A stretch of DNA of 64,000 bases from Accumulibacter sp964420975 (GTDB lineage: Bacteria; Pseudomonadota; Gammaproteobacteria; Burkholderiales; Rhodocyclaceae): NCBI GenBank assembly GCA_964420975.1, contig CAYQVH010000016.1, forward strand, positions 19,088 to 83,087, written 5' to 3'. The translations under genes and the position numbers were made by a program. Each line of letters begins with the position of its first letter. Position 1 is the first letter of the stretch. The notes under the pieces were generated by a model, which saw nothing but the letters and a program-made list of their open reading frames with translations, searched no databases and was not told where the DNA came from. This document shows positions 1 through 8,404 of this stretch, piece after piece.

Positions 1-523
1 CGCTGCCCGCCCGTTCACGGACGACGATCGGTAGCGCTTCGTCGTCGAGGGCGTCGCACAGTGTGAGCTGCTCTCCCGGGATGACGTCGGTGACGTCGTA
101 GAGGCGCAAGGGCCGCTCGGCGAGCTGAGCGATCCAGTCACGGAGATCAACCGTCAACAGCGGTCCGCTCGGACTCAACAGATACTCGGCGACCCGCCGC
201 ACTCTGCCCTGAACGAGAATTTCCCCTTCGGCGAGCAATCGCTCGCTGGCATTAATCTGGATTGCGGTCCACGTCTCTCGATCCTGGCGATGCAGCTCGA
301 CGGTCTGCTCAGGCGGTAGATGGGCAAACATCGCTTGCATCGCCGCCGCCATGGCCTTGGAGTGCTTGCTGAGCAACCAGTCGAGCACGCGCCCAACGCC
401 GGCAGAGCGCGTTGACCCCGCCGGCGGCGGTTCGCGCGGCTCGCCAGCGCCGTCAGCGCAGCAGAATTTGTATTTCTTCCCGCTGCCACACGGGCAGGGT
501 TCGTTACGACCGACCTTGCTCAT
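1..523 (-). CDS. SEC-C metal-binding domain protein (3' end outside window)
   Basis: The reading frame starts with ATG at 523 and runs off the left edge, so the C-terminus is missing. Residues 8-22 form a SEC-C zinc motif, NEPCPCGSGKKYKFCC, the module that closes SecA and binds zinc. After it come a Pro/Ser linker and a region beginning near residue 46 with no recognised family. The second Cys pair and the short N-terminal position differ from YchJ proteins, so I do not call it YchJ. It lies 57 bp after guaA in the same direction and could be the last gene of guaB-guaA. Its function is unknown; a chaperone- or translation-related role is only a guess from the motif. Confidence 0.75.
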   Translation of the reverse strand, partial: MSKVGRNEPCPCGSGKKYKFCCADGAGEPREPPPAGSTRSAGVGRVLDWLLSKHSKAMAAAMQAMFAHLPPEQTVELHRQDRETWTAIQINASERLLAEGEILVQGRVRRVAEYLLSPSGPLLTVDLRDWIAQLAERPLRLYDVTDVIPGEQLTLCDALDDEALPIVVRERAGS

Positions 524-580
524 CGGTGATCTCGCTCTGTTGGGCGCGCGCGATCTTCGGATTCGGCGACGATCTCGTGC

Positions 581-2146
581 TCACTCCCACTCGATGGTTG
601 CAGGCGGCTTGCCGGAGATGTCGTAGACGACGCGGTTGACGCCGTGCACCTCATTGATGATGCGGTTGGCGACCCTGCCGAGCAGCGCGTGTGGCAGTTC
701 GGCCCAGCGCGCGGTCATGAAGTCCTGAGTTTCGACGGCGCGCAGGGCGACAACGTAGTCGTAGGTTCGACCATCTCCCATGACACCGACCGACTTCACC
801 GGGAGAAAGACGGCGAACGCCTGGCTGGTTTTGTCGTACCAGTCCGCGGCGCGCAGCTCGTCGATGAAGATCGCGTCGGCTTGGCGCAGAAGATCGGCGT
901 ACTCGGCCTTCACTTCGCCGAGAATCCGCACGCCGAGCCCAGGGCCGGGGAAGGGGTGACGGTAGACCATGTCGTGTGGCAAACCGAGGGCGACGCCGAG
1001 ATCGCGTACTTCGTCCTTGAAGAGCTCGCGCAGCGGTTCGAGCAAGTCCAGATTGAGCGTCTCCGGCAGGCCGCCGACGTTGTGGTGACTCTTGATGGTG
1101 TGCGCCTTGCGGGTACGCGCGCCGGCCGATTCGATCACGTCCGGGTAGATCGTTCCCTGTGCCAGCCACTTGACCTTGGCGAAGCGGCGGGCCTCGGCCT
1201 GGAAGACCTCGACAAACTCGCGGCCGATGATCTTGCGCTTTTCCTCGGGGTCGCTGACGCCCTGCAGTGCGTGTAAAAAACGAGACGTCGCGTCGACGTG
1301 AATGACTTTGACACCGAGGTTGCGAGCAAAGGTCTGCATCACCTGTTCGGCCTCGTTCAGCCGCAGCAGGCCGTTGTCAACGAAGACGCAGGTCAGCTGC
1401 TCGCCGATCGCCCGGTGGATCAGCGCTGCCGCGACCGACGAATCGACGCCGCCAGACAGCCCGAGGATGACTTCGTCGTCACGCACCTGGTAACGAATGT
1501 TGCTGACCGCCTCGGCGATGTAGTCGGGCATGTTCCAGTCGCCGGGGCAGGCGCAGATCTCGCGCACGAAGGCGCCGAGGATCTCCTTGCCCTTCAGCGT
1601 GTGCGTCACTTCGGGGTGGAACTGTACGCCGTAAAAGCCGCGCGTCTCGTCGGCCATCGCCGCGATCGGCGTCGAGGGATTGCTGCCGATGACGCTAAAA
1701 CCCGGCGGTAGCGAGGTCACCCGGTCACCGTGGCTCATCCAGACGTCGAGCAGACCGTGTCCGTGCGCATTGCGGCGATCCTCGATTTCTTTGAACAGGC
1801 GCGAGTGACCGTGGGCGCGGATTTCGGCATAACCGAACTCGCGCTTGTTCGAACTCTCGACCTGTCCGCCCAGCTGCAAAGCCATGGCCTGCATTCCGTA
1901 GCAGATGCCGAGAATGGGGACGCCCAGCGTGAAGACCCCTTCCGGCACCTTGAAGTCTTCGACTTCGTACACCGAGTTCGGTCCGCCGGAGAGGATGATT
2001 CCCTGCGGCGCAAAGTCGCGAATGAAGGCCTCGCTGACGTCGTAGGGATGCAGTTCGCAATAAACCTGGTGTTCGCGCACACGGCGCGCAATCAGTTGTG
2101 CGACCTGCGAGCCGAAGTCAAGGACGAGAATTTTTCGGTGCGACAT
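581..2146 (-). CDS. guaA: GMP synthase (glutamine-hydrolysing)
   Basis: This cytoplasmic enzyme aminates XMP to GMP with glutamine and ATP, the last step of GMP synthesis. The 521-residue length is normal. The N-terminal class I amidotransferase domain has its nucleophile Cys82 in GICYGMQ and a later HPE triad segment (QFHPEV). The ATP pyrophosphatase domain carries the PP-loop LSGGVDSSV near residue 230, and the C-terminal dimerisation domain ends in the typical PPATIEWE. It follows guaB by 51 bp on the same strand, the usual guaBA operon, so both are probably transcribed from the promoter before guaB. No anomaly is seen. Confidence 0.97.
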   Translation of the reverse strand: MSHRKILVLDFGSQVAQLIARRVREHQVYCELHPYDVSEAFIRDFAPQGIILSGGPNSVYEVEDFKVPEGVFTLGVPILGICYGMQAMALQLGGQVESSNKREFGYAEIRAHGHSRLFKEIEDRRNAHGHGLLDVWMSHGDRVTSLPPGFSVIGSNPSTPIAAMADETRGFYGVQFHPEVTHTLKGKEILGAFVREICACPGDWNMPDYIAEAVSNIRYQVRDDEVILGLSGGVDSSVAAALIHRAIGEQLTCVFVDNGLLRLNEAEQVMQTFARNLGVKVIHVDATSRFLHALQGVSDPEEKRKIIGREFVEVFQAEARRFAKVKWLAQGTIYPDVIESAGARTRKAHTIKSHHNVGGLPETLNLDLLEPLRELFKDEVRDLGVALGLPHDMVYRHPFPGPGLGVRILGEVKAEYADLLRQADAIFIDELRAADWYDKTSQAFAVFLPVKSVGVMGDGRTYDYVVALRAVETQDFMTARWAELPHALLGRVANRIINEVHGVNRVVYDISGKPPATIEWE

Positions 2147-2197
2147 GGGGCTGCCTCATCGTGCCGGGGGCGCGCGCGCACCGTATGGCGTCGGTCG

Positions 2198-3655
2198 TCA
2201 TTCGACGCGGTAGTTCGGCGCTTCCTTGGTGATCTGAACATTGTGGACGTGGGACTCACGGACGCCGGCGGCGGTGATCTCGACGAAACTTGCCCGCTCG
2301 TGCGCCTCGGCAATCGTCGCGCAGCCCAGATATCCCATCGACGAGCGCAAGCCGCCCATCAGTTGGTGAATCACCGCCAACACCGATCCCTTGTAGGGAA
2401 CGCGTCCTTCGATGCCTTCCGGGACCAGCTTGTCGAGCGACGCCGTATCCTGAAAGTAGCGGTCGGCGGCGCCGGCGGCCATGGCGCCGATCGATCCCAT
2501 GCCCCGGTAGGATTTGTACGAGCGCCCCTGGAAAAGCTCGATTTCACCAGGCGCCTCTTCGGTTCCCGCGAAAAGTCCGCCGAGCATCACCGCGTCGGCC
2601 CCGGCAGCGACGGCTTTCGATATGTCTCCGGAGTAGCGGATACCGCCGTCGGCAATCAGCGGCACACCGCTGTCGCGAAGCACGTCAAAAACCGTCTGAA
2701 TCGCCGTGATCTGCGGAACGCCGACGCCGGCGACGATGCGTGTGGTACAGATCGATCCTGGTCCGATGCCGACCTTGATCCCGTCGGCGCCGTGATCAAG
2801 CATCGCCCGGGCGGCATCGGCAGTGGCGATGTTGCCGCCAATGACGTCGATGGCGGGAAAGTTTCGCTTCACCCATTTGACGCGGTCGAGTACGCCTTGC
2901 GAGTGGCCGTGCGCGGTATCGACGACGAGCACGTCGACGCCCGCTTCGGCGAGCAGTTCGGCACGCTCTTCGGTTCCCGGGCCGACTCCCAGCGCCGCAC
3001 CCACACGCAGTCGGCCGCCAGCGTCCTTGCAGGCGTACGGGTGTTCGGTGGTCTTGATGATGTCCTTGACGGTAATCAGGCCACGCAGTTCGAACGCTTC
3101 GTTGACCACCAGAACGCGTTCGAGCCGATGTTTGTGAATCAGCGCCTTGCCTTCCTCGACGGTTGCTCCCTCGTGAACGGTAACCAGACGTTCGCGCGGC
3201 GTCATGATGTTGCGCACCGGCTGATCGAGGTGGGTCTCGAAACGCAAGTCGCGGTTGGTGACGATCCCGACGACGACCTTGCCGTCGACGACCGGGACGC
3301 CGGATATCTTGTGCAAGCGGGTGAGGGCGAGAACGTCGCGCACCGACAGGGTTGGCGGCACGCTGATCGGATCTTTGAGAATGCCGGACTCGAAGCGTTT
3401 GACCTTTGCCGCTTCGGCAGCCTGCGCCTTCGGAGTGAGGTTCTTGTGTACGATGCCGATGCCGCCTTCCTGGGCCAGGGCAATGGCCAGACGACTCTCG
3501 GTCACGGTGTCCATGGCCGCTGAAACGAGCGGCAAGTTGAGGCGGATGTTGCGCGTTAGCCGCGCCTTCAGGCTGACATCGCGCGGCATCACGGCTGAGT
3601 GGGCGGGAACGAGAAGGACGTCGTCAAACGTCAGCGCCCGTTGGATTACACGCAT
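2198..3655 (-). CDS. guaB: IMP dehydrogenase
   Basis: This enzyme oxidises IMP to XMP with NAD+, the committed step to guanine nucleotides. The 485-residue protein has a TIM barrel interrupted by a pair of CBS domains at about residues 95-205. The catalytic Cys303 lies in GIGPGSICTTR, followed by the flap and the C-terminal half of the barrel (GGIRYSGDI, GMGSIGAM). The CBS pair is a known site for purine-nucleotide control in this family. It is first in guaB-guaA and diverges from the DUF4124 gene. A TATAAT hexamer on the minus strand at 3684-3689 is the likely -10, giving a leader of about 20 nt. Confidence 0.97.
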   Translation of the reverse strand: MRVIQRALTFDDVLLVPAHSAVMPRDVSLKARLTRNIRLNLPLVSAAMDTVTESRLAIALAQEGGIGIVHKNLTPKAQAAEAAKVKRFESGILKDPISVPPTLSVRDVLALTRLHKISGVPVVDGKVVVGIVTNRDLRFETHLDQPVRNIMTPRERLVTVHEGATVEEGKALIHKHRLERVLVVNEAFELRGLITVKDIIKTTEHPYACKDAGGRLRVGAALGVGPGTEERAELLAEAGVDVLVVDTAHGHSQGVLDRVKWVKRNFPAIDVIGGNIATADAARAMLDHGADGIKVGIGPGSICTTRIVAGVGVPQITAIQTVFDVLRDSGVPLIADGGIRYSGDISKAVAAGADAVMLGGLFAGTEEAPGEIELFQGRSYKSYRGMGSIGAMAAGAADRYFQDTASLDKLVPEGIEGRVPYKGSVLAVIHQLMGGLRSSMGYLGCATIAEAHERASFVEITAAGVRESHVHNVQITKEAPNYRVE

Positions 3656-3683
3656 GCCCTAGGATCCGCGGTCACAAAAACGT

Positions 3684-3689
3684 ATTATA
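3684..3689 (-). promoter_or_regulatory. -10 element of guaB promoter (possibly shared with the divergent gene)
   Basis: Read on the minus strand the hexamer is a perfect TATAAT, 29 bp before the guaB ATG. No good -35 is present at 16-18 bp; a TTGTCA at 3712-3717 is 22 bp away. The plus strand across the same site reads TATTAT (3683-3688), so the AT-rich core could serve both divergent genes. Confidence 0.55.
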
Positions 3690-3710
3690 CACGTGCCCCG
3701 TAACCGCTGG

Positions 3711-4193
3711 ATGACAATGAGAAACGTCGCTCTTGCCGTGGTCGTTTTCGGTCTCGGTCTCGCTGTCGCTGCCAACGCGCAGATTTACAAGTGGCAGGAC
3801 GAACACAACAAGACGGTGATCTCGGATCGCCCGCCGCCCGTCAAGGCGCGCCAGGCGAAGGCGATTGACCCTGAAGCATCCTCCGAACCGGCTCCCGCTC
3901 AGGCTCCGACGGCGAACGCGGAGGCCGGGAAAACGATGGCGGATCGTGAACTGGAGTTCCGCAAGCGACAGAAAGAGTCCAAGGACGCCGCCGAGAAAGC
4001 CGAGAAGGAGCAGCGTCTTGAGACGCAGAAGAAGGAGGCCTGCGAAGCGGCAAGAAACGCGGTGCGCGTGTTGGAGTCGGGGCAGCGGGTCGCGACCCGA
4101 GACGACAAGGGTGAACGCGTCGTGCTCGACGACGCGCAGCGCGAACGGGAACTTGCCAAGGCGCGCCGGAACGTCGAAACCAGCTGCAAGTAG
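3711..4193 (+). CDS. Secreted DUF4124 domain protein
   Basis: This is a small exported protein of unknown function. An N-terminal signal peptide (residues 1-19, hydrophobic core VALAVVVFGLGLAVA, cleavage after ANA) is followed at once by the DUF4124 motif IYKWQDEHNKTVISDRPP. The second half is a highly charged Lys/Glu/Arg helix, probably coiled coil, with Cys residues near the end. A GTG at 3693 would extend the frame by six residues; ATG 3711 or 3717 places the signal peptide correctly, but no Shine-Dalgarno sequence decides between them. It converges with rnfH, the stop codons being 6 bp apart. DUF4124 proteins are common in beta- and gammaproteobacteria and their role is not established. 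Confidence 0.8.
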   Translation: MTMRNVALAVVVFGLGLAVAANAQIYKWQDEHNKTVISDRPPPVKARQAKAIDPEASSEPAPAQAPTANAEAGKTMADRELEFRKRQKESKDAAEKAEKEQRLETQKKEACEAARNAVRVLESGQRVATRDDKGERVVLDDAQRERELAKARRNVETSCK

Positions 4194-4199
4194 CGACGC

Positions 4200-4514
4200 C
4201 TATTCGCCGTCGCCGGCACCCTTGCGCATCACTTTTCCCTCGGCCGCACGCTGCTTGCGCACTTCCTTGGGGTCGGCAATCAGCGGCCGGTAGATCTCGA
4301 TCCGGTCGTGGTTGCGCAACGCCGTATCGAGCTTGCACAACTTGGCATAAATGCCGACCTTGTTTCTTGTCAGGTCGATTTCGGGGTGTTTCTGCAATAG
4401 CCCCGAGGCTTCGATCGCCTGCTTGACCGTGCTTTCAGGTGCGAGCTGCAGGCGGACGATCGGCTGTTTAGTGGGCAGCGCGTAGACGACTTCGACGCTC
4501 AGTGCCTCAGGCAT
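4200..4514 (-). CDS. rnfH: RnfH family (UPF0125, RatB-like) protein
   Basis: This is a 104-residue ubiquitin-like-fold protein of the RnfH/RatB family. The start is the ATG at 4514, giving MPEALSVEVVYALPTKQ; an upstream in-frame ATG would lie deep inside ratA. The family pattern is visible: VVYALP near the start, a central VGIYAKLCKLDT, and DRIEIYRPL before a basic tail. The start overlaps the ratA stop by 8 bp, so the two are translationally coupled. The name comes from association with Rnf electron-transport genes in some bacteria, and in enterobacteria it is paired with RatA. Its biochemical role remains unproven. Confidence 0.88.
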   Translation of the reverse strand: MPEALSVEVVYALPTKQPIVRLQLAPESTVKQAIEASGLLQKHPEIDLTRNKVGIYAKLCKLDTALRNHDRIEIYRPLIADPKEVRKQRAAEGKVMRKGAGDGE

Positions 4515-4950
4515 CGGCGACCCCTCGGCGCTCCTGGGCGCGGCGGACGAAAGCCTCAACGAACGTGTTGGCGATCTGGCTGAAGACGGGGCCGATCACC
4601 TTCTCGAACACCCGGCTCGAGAACTCGTAGGAGAGCTGGAATTCGATCTTGCACGCGTTCTCGTGCAAAGGTTTGAAGCGCCAGCAGCCATCCAGCCGCC
4701 GGAACGGACCATCGACCAGCTTGATCGACATCCAGAGCGGCGATTCCTTGTGGTTTTCAGTGGTGAAGTGTGATCTGACGCTGCGGTAATTGATATGCAG
4801 CGTGGCGACGGTTTTCTGCTCGTCGCGAAACTGGCAATGGGTACGGTTGCACCAAGGCAGGAACAGCGGATAGTCTTCGACCCGGTCAACAAGATCGAAC
4901 ATCTGCTGCGAGGAGTGCTCGATCAGCACCGACTTCTTGACCATGGCCAT
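4507..4950 (-). CDS. ratA: RatA / COQ10-like START-domain protein
   Basis: A 147-residue SRPBCC (START-like) protein of the RatA/YfjG family. Family hallmarks are VEDYPLFLPWC near residue 25, LHINYRSV in the middle, and the C-terminal helix FVEAFVRRAQER. In E. coli RatA is reported to block 70S ribosome assembly; related COQ10 proteins bind ubiquinone, so either role is possible. It is transcribed with rnfH and away from smpB, the conserved ratA-rnfH/smpB arrangement of beta- and gammaproteobacteria. MAMVKKSV offers ATG at 4950 or 4944. The separation from smpB is 89 bp, enough for divergent promoters. Confidence 0.9.
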   Translation of the reverse strand: MAMVKKSVLIEHSSQQMFDLVDRVEDYPLFLPWCNRTHCQFRDEQKTVATLHINYRSVRSHFTTENHKESPLWMSIKLVDGPFRRLDGCWRFKPLHENACKIEFQLSYEFSSRVFEKVIGPVFSQIANTFVEAFVRRAQERRGVADA

Positions 4951-5039
4951 ACTCTGCCGGACTCCGCGAATCCTGTAGAATCGGCGATTTTAGCACTGGC
5001 CCACTCCGGTCCGGGCGCTGACCACCCGAATTGCGGAAG

Positions 5040-5486
5040 ATGAGCATCGTCGCCAACAAGAAAGCCCTGCACGACTATTTCATCGAGGACAGGATCGAGG
5101 CGGGCGTTGTGCTCGAGGGATGGGAAGTAAAGGCGATCCGTGGCGGCCGCGCCAGCATCAAAGAGGCGTACGTGCTGATCCGCGAGGGTGAGATCTTTCT
5201 GTTCGGCATGCACATCACTCCGCTGCTCGCTGCGTCGACGCATGTGCGCCCGGAGCCCGTGCGCACCCGCAAGCTGCTTCTCCACAGCCGGCAGATCAAC
5301 AAGCTCATCGGGCAGGTCGAACGCGCCGGTTATACCTTGGTTCCGCTCGACCTTCACTTCCAGCGCGGCCGGATCAAGGCGGAGATTGGCCTTGCCAAGG
5401 GCAAGAAGCAATACGATAAGCGCGAAACGGAAAAGGAACGCGATTGGGAGCGCGAGAAGGCGCGTCTGATGCGGCAAAAGGGCTAG
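5040..5486 (+). CDS. smpB: SsrA-binding protein SmpB
   Basis: SmpB binds tmRNA and is required for trans-translation, which frees stalled ribosomes. The 148-residue protein starts at ATG 5040 (MSIVANKKALHDYF), preceded by GCGGAAG; a TTG nine bases upstream is less likely. Conserved elements include the oligonucleotide-binding barrel (GWEVKAIR, GRASIKEAYV) and a basic C-terminal tail (KGKKQYDKRE) that mimics the codon-anticodon stem in the ribosome. A TAGAAT hexamer at 4976-4981 is a possible -10, although no convincing -35 accompanies it. The tmRNA gene ssrA was not seen in the window. Confidence 0.96.
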   Translation: MSIVANKKALHDYFIEDRIEAGVVLEGWEVKAIRGGRASIKEAYVLIREGEIFLFGMHITPLLAASTHVRPEPVRTRKLLLHSRQINKLIGQVERAGYTLVPLDLHFQRGRIKAEIGLAKGKKQYDKRETEKERDWEREKARLMRQKG

Positions 5487-5489
5487 CTA

Positions 5490-5518
5490 CCGGTCGGACT
5501 TGAGCAAAATCCGACCGG
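5490..5518 (+). terminator. Inverted repeat after smpB, possible terminator
   Basis: A perfect 9-bp inverted repeat, CCGGTCGGA at 5490-5498 and TCCGACCGG at 5510-5518, with an 11-nt loop, begins 3 bp after the smpB stop. It has no T-run on the plus strand, so it may be a weak or Rho-assisted terminator between two convergent genes. Confidence 0.45.
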
Positions 5519-5542
5519 CGGCGAGCCGATTTCCTGTCGTCG

Positions 5543-6988
5543 TCAGCCGATTTCCACCGGTACGAAAAGCTTCTTGTTGTCGCGCTCGATCAACAGAGCG
5601 ACCTTCTTGCCGGCTTTGTCGAGCAGTGCACGCAGTTGGTTGACGTCGTGCACCGGTTGGCCATTGAGCGCAACGACGATGTCGCCCGTTTGAATGCCGG
5701 CTCGCGCGGCGGGTCCGCTGACGCTTTCGACGAGCAAGCCCTCGCGCGTATCGCTCCCGTGCCGCTCACCGCGAGTCAGCGGTCGTAAGGCCAGTCCCAA
5801 ACGCGTCTTGCCGGAGGCGTCGCTCTGCGCGCTCGCCGCGGCGCGTGGGTTGGACCGTTCACCGACCGCAAGTGCCACCTCCTGGTGCGTGCCTTGGCGC
5901 CAGATCTGCAGCTTGACTTGGGTTCCCGGTGCTAACTGGCTGACGATCGGCGGCAGCTCGGACGAGCGGCCAATTTCCGCATCGTTGAGCCGGAGGATGA
6001 TGTCGCCCACCTCGAGGCCGGCGGCGGCGGCGGGGCTGCCTTTGTCGATCGAACTGATCAGGGCTCCGGTTGGCTGTTTGAGACCGAAGGATTCGGCCAG
6101 CGTTTGTGTGACCTCCTGGATCGTCACCCCGAGTCGGCCGTGGCTGACCTTGCCGTGTTGCAGCAACTGCTCCTGAATGTGCAGAGCGACGTTGATCGGG
6201 ATGGCGAACGAGACGCCCTGATAGCCGCCACTGCGGCTGTAAATCTGCGAATTGATGCCGATCACCTCGCCGTCGAGGTTGAGCAGCGGGCCGCCCGAGT
6301 TGCCTGGGTTGACCGCGACGTCGGTCTGAATGAACGGAACATAGCTGTCGCGAGCCAGCGAACGTGACTTGGCCGAGACGATTCCGGCGGTAACGCTGTT
6401 TTCGAACCCGAAGGGTGAGCCGATTGCCACGACCCACTCGCCGACACGCGTCCGCGAAGGGTCGCCCAGGCGAACGACGGGAAGCTTGCTGGCGTTGATG
6501 CGGAGAACGGCGACGTCGGTCAGCGGGTCAATGCCGACGACCTTGGCAGGGTACTCGCGTTTGTCGGTTAGTTTGACGATGACTTCGGTGGCGCCATCGA
6601 CGACGTGCGCATTGGTCAGAATCAGGCCGTCCTCGCTGACAATGAAACCCGAACCGACGCCGCGGGCGGGCCGGTCCCCGGGCGGAGAAGGCGTGCCGAA
6701 GCGCCGGAAAAACTCATCCAGCGGATGCTCGGGGTCGATCGTTGCCGCTGCCGTCGACGGGCCGCTGGCGCTGATGTTGACGACTGCCGGTCCGTTGCGG
6801 TCGACGATCGCGCTGAAGTCAGGCAGCGCGATTGTCGACCGGGTCGTGGCGGCGGGGGCGGCTGTTGCTTCAGCGGCGCTGGCGCCGGCGGGAGTGATTG
6901 CTTGTCCGGCAAAGCTCACATAACCGGCGCCAAGCGCCGCGAACAGCATCAACGCGACCGCGCTGCGCCTGAAATAACTTGCTTGCAT
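5543..6988 (-). CDS. DegP/DegQ-type periplasmic serine protease with two PDZ domains
   Basis: An HtrA family protease/chaperone of the periplasm, 481 residues. It has an N-terminal signal or anchor (residues 8-30) and a trypsin-like domain with catalytic triad His128 (TNAHVV), Asp158 (DPLTDVAV) and Ser231 (GNSGGPL). Two PDZ domains follow, at about 290-375 and 395-475. The two-PDZ architecture is that of DegP/DegQ rather than DegS. A strong GGAGG lies six bases before ATG 6988. It stands 84 bp downstream of the two-component kinase gene in the same direction, with a PmrA/QseB-like direct repeat in between, so it is probably a target of that system. Confidence 0.93.
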   Translation of the reverse strand: MQASYFRRSAVALMLFAALGAGYVSFAGQAITPAGASAAEATAAPAATTRSTIALPDFSAIVDRNGPAVVNISASGPSTAAATIDPEHPLDEFFRRFGTPSPPGDRPARGVGSGFIVSEDGLILTNAHVVDGATEVIVKLTDKREYPAKVVGIDPLTDVAVLRINASKLPVVRLGDPSRTRVGEWVVAIGSPFGFENSVTAGIVSAKSRSLARDSYVPFIQTDVAVNPGNSGGPLLNLDGEVIGINSQIYSRSGGYQGVSFAIPINVALHIQEQLLQHGKVSHGRLGVTIQEVTQTLAESFGLKQPTGALISSIDKGSPAAAAGLEVGDIILRLNDAEIGRSSELPPIVSQLAPGTQVKLQIWRQGTHQEVALAVGERSNPRAAASAQSDASGKTRLGLALRPLTRGERHGSDTREGLLVESVSGPAARAGIQTGDIVVALNGQPVHDVNQLRALLDKAGKKVALLIERDNKKLFVPVEIG

Positions 6989-7060
6989 ACTGTCCTCCGA
7001 TTTCGGTAATCAATGACCGGAAGCGCGTGGCTTCCATTGGTCTACCTTAGCCGGGGCTGA

Positions 7061-7077
7061 CTTAAAGCGGACTTAAG
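7061..7077 (-). promoter_or_regulatory. PmrA/QseB-like direct-repeat box before htrA
   Basis: On the minus strand the sequence is CTTAAG, five bases (TCCGC), then TTTAAG. This fits the (C/T)TTAAG-N5-(C/T)TTAAG boxes known for PmrA/BasR and QseB-type OmpR regulators, whose half-sites are 11 bp apart. It overlaps the stop codon of the kinase gene. A possible -10, TAGACC, follows 16 bp after the second half-site, the spacing expected when the box covers or replaces the -35. Confidence 0.55.
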
Positions 7078-8404
7078 AAACCGGCGTCGTCGGTGTCACG
7101 GCGGTGGAGAAGTCGACGCGGGCGCACAGACCGCCCAGAGGCGAGTCGGCGAGGTTAATCTGTGCCTGATGGTGTTCGGCGATCGCCTTCACGATGGCCA
7201 GGCCGAGGCCACTGCCACGCTCGTCACCGTGTGCGCGTCGATAGAACCGGTTGAAAACGCGCTCGCGCTCTTCGCGCGGAATTCCAGGGCCCGAATCGTG
7301 GACTTCCAGGTAGGGACGGCCGTCGTTGACCCCGACCGTGACCTCGACCCTTCCCTCGGCCGGTGTATTGCGGACGGCGTTGCCCACCAAGTTGTCGACC
7401 AGGGTTTGCAATGCTTCGTGGTCACCCGTGACGCAGCCATGCGGGACAAGCAGCGACGCGCCGAGGTCGATCTGCTTGGCTTCTGCGATCGGTAGTTGAT
7501 CGGCGAGCACGACGCGTACCCGCTCGACGAGGTCTACCGTTTGCTCCGGGAGCTCGCCGGCGCCGGGTTCCTGGCGGGCGAGCGTCAACAACTGCTGGAC
7601 GACGTGAGTGGCGCGGGCAAGACCGCGTTCGAGTTCGGCGAAGGCGCGGGCACGCTCTGCCGCCTCGCCGGCTCGTGCGGCAAGCTGCACCTGCAGTTTG
7701 AGCGCCGTCAGGGGCGTCCTTAGTTCGTGGGCGGCGTCGGCGATGAACTCGCGCTGGGCGTCGAGCGCGCGTCGCAAGCGGGCGAGCAGGTCGTTGAGCG
7801 ATCGCACCAGGGGGATGATTTCACTCGGCACGGCAGCTTCCGGCAAGGGGTCCAGGGCGGCAGGCGTGCGTGTGGTTACGGCATGGGCGACAGCGTCCAG
7901 AGGCCGCAACCCGCGACCGACGAGGATCCAGATCAGTACGCCAAGGATTGGCAGCAGCAGCAGGAAAGGTGCCACCGTGCGCAAGGCGGCGGCCAAAGCC
8001 AGCCGGTCGCGGATGCTGACCGGCTGCGCGACCTGAATCGTCTGTCCACCTTGCCACAAGCCGTAAACACGCCACTTGCCGTCGCCGGAGTCGACGGTCG
8101 CGAAGCCGGGGGGAGCGCGGTGTGGGAGGTCGAGGCGTGGATGCGAGAAGTAAATCAGGGTGCCATCGGGCCGCCAGATCTGAACCGAGAAGTCTTCCGT
8201 GTCTTGGTCCGCCGGCAGCTCTCGCTCGCGCGCGACGTGACGCGCCTGGTCGCGGAAGGAAAGTGCCAGCTGGCGGAGCTGGTAGTCGAACATCGCATGG
8301 GCTTCCTCGCGTGCCCTGCCGTAGGTGGCGAGCGCGCCCAGCAGCGTGGTCAAGGTAATGGCGGCCAGTAGAGCGAGCAGCAGCTGGCGCCGGATCGACC
8401 TCAT
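7073..8404 (-). CDS. Sensor histidine kinase (QseC/PmrB/TctE type)
   Basis: Inner-membrane kinase of 443 residues. TM1 is at about 7-28 and TM2 at about 143-162, enclosing a roughly 115-residue periplasmic region that resembles the two-component sensor kinase N-terminal domain of TctE/QseC proteins. A HAMP-like linker precedes the phosphoacceptor His226 in FIADAAHELRTPL, and the ATPase N, G1 and G2 boxes follow (DNLVGNAVRN, DSGPGIP, GSGLGLAI). The start ATG at 8404 overlaps the regulator stop as ATGA. Longer in-frame extensions would lie inside the regulator gene. No obvious metal-binding ExxE motif marks it as a true PmrB, so the signal is unknown. Confidence 0.92.
   Translation of the reverse strand: MRSIRRQLLLALLAAITLTTLLGALATYGRAREEAHAMFDYQLRQLALSFRDQARHVARERELPADQDTEDFSVQIWRPDGTLIYFSHPRLDLPHRAPPGFATVDSGDGKWRVYGLWQGGQTIQVAQPVSIRDRLALAAALRTVAPFLLLLPILGVLIWILVGRGLRPLDAVAHAVTTRTPAALDPLPEAAVPSEIIPLVRSLNDLLARLRRALDAQREFIADAAHELRTPLTALKLQVQLAARAGEAAERARAFAELERGLARATHVVQQLLTLARQEPGAGELPEQTVDLVERVRVVLADQLPIAEAKQIDLGASLLVPHGCVTGDHEALQTLVDNLVGNAVRNTPAEGRVEVTVGVNDGRPYLEVHDSGPGIPREERERVFNRFYRRAHGDERGSGLGLAIVKAIAEHHQAQINLADSPLGGLCARVDFSTAVTPTTPVS

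Noticed and set aside
1730..3523. A 597-codon open frame on the plus strand across guaA and guaB
   Set aside because: It is antisense to two certain genes. Its translation has no domain, is rich in Arg/His/Asp as expected from high-GC antisense frames, and has no ribosome site.
5487..5542. tmRNA gene (ssrA) next to smpB
   Set aside because: Only 56 bp separate smpB from the htrA stop; no tRNA-like ends or tag sequence are present.
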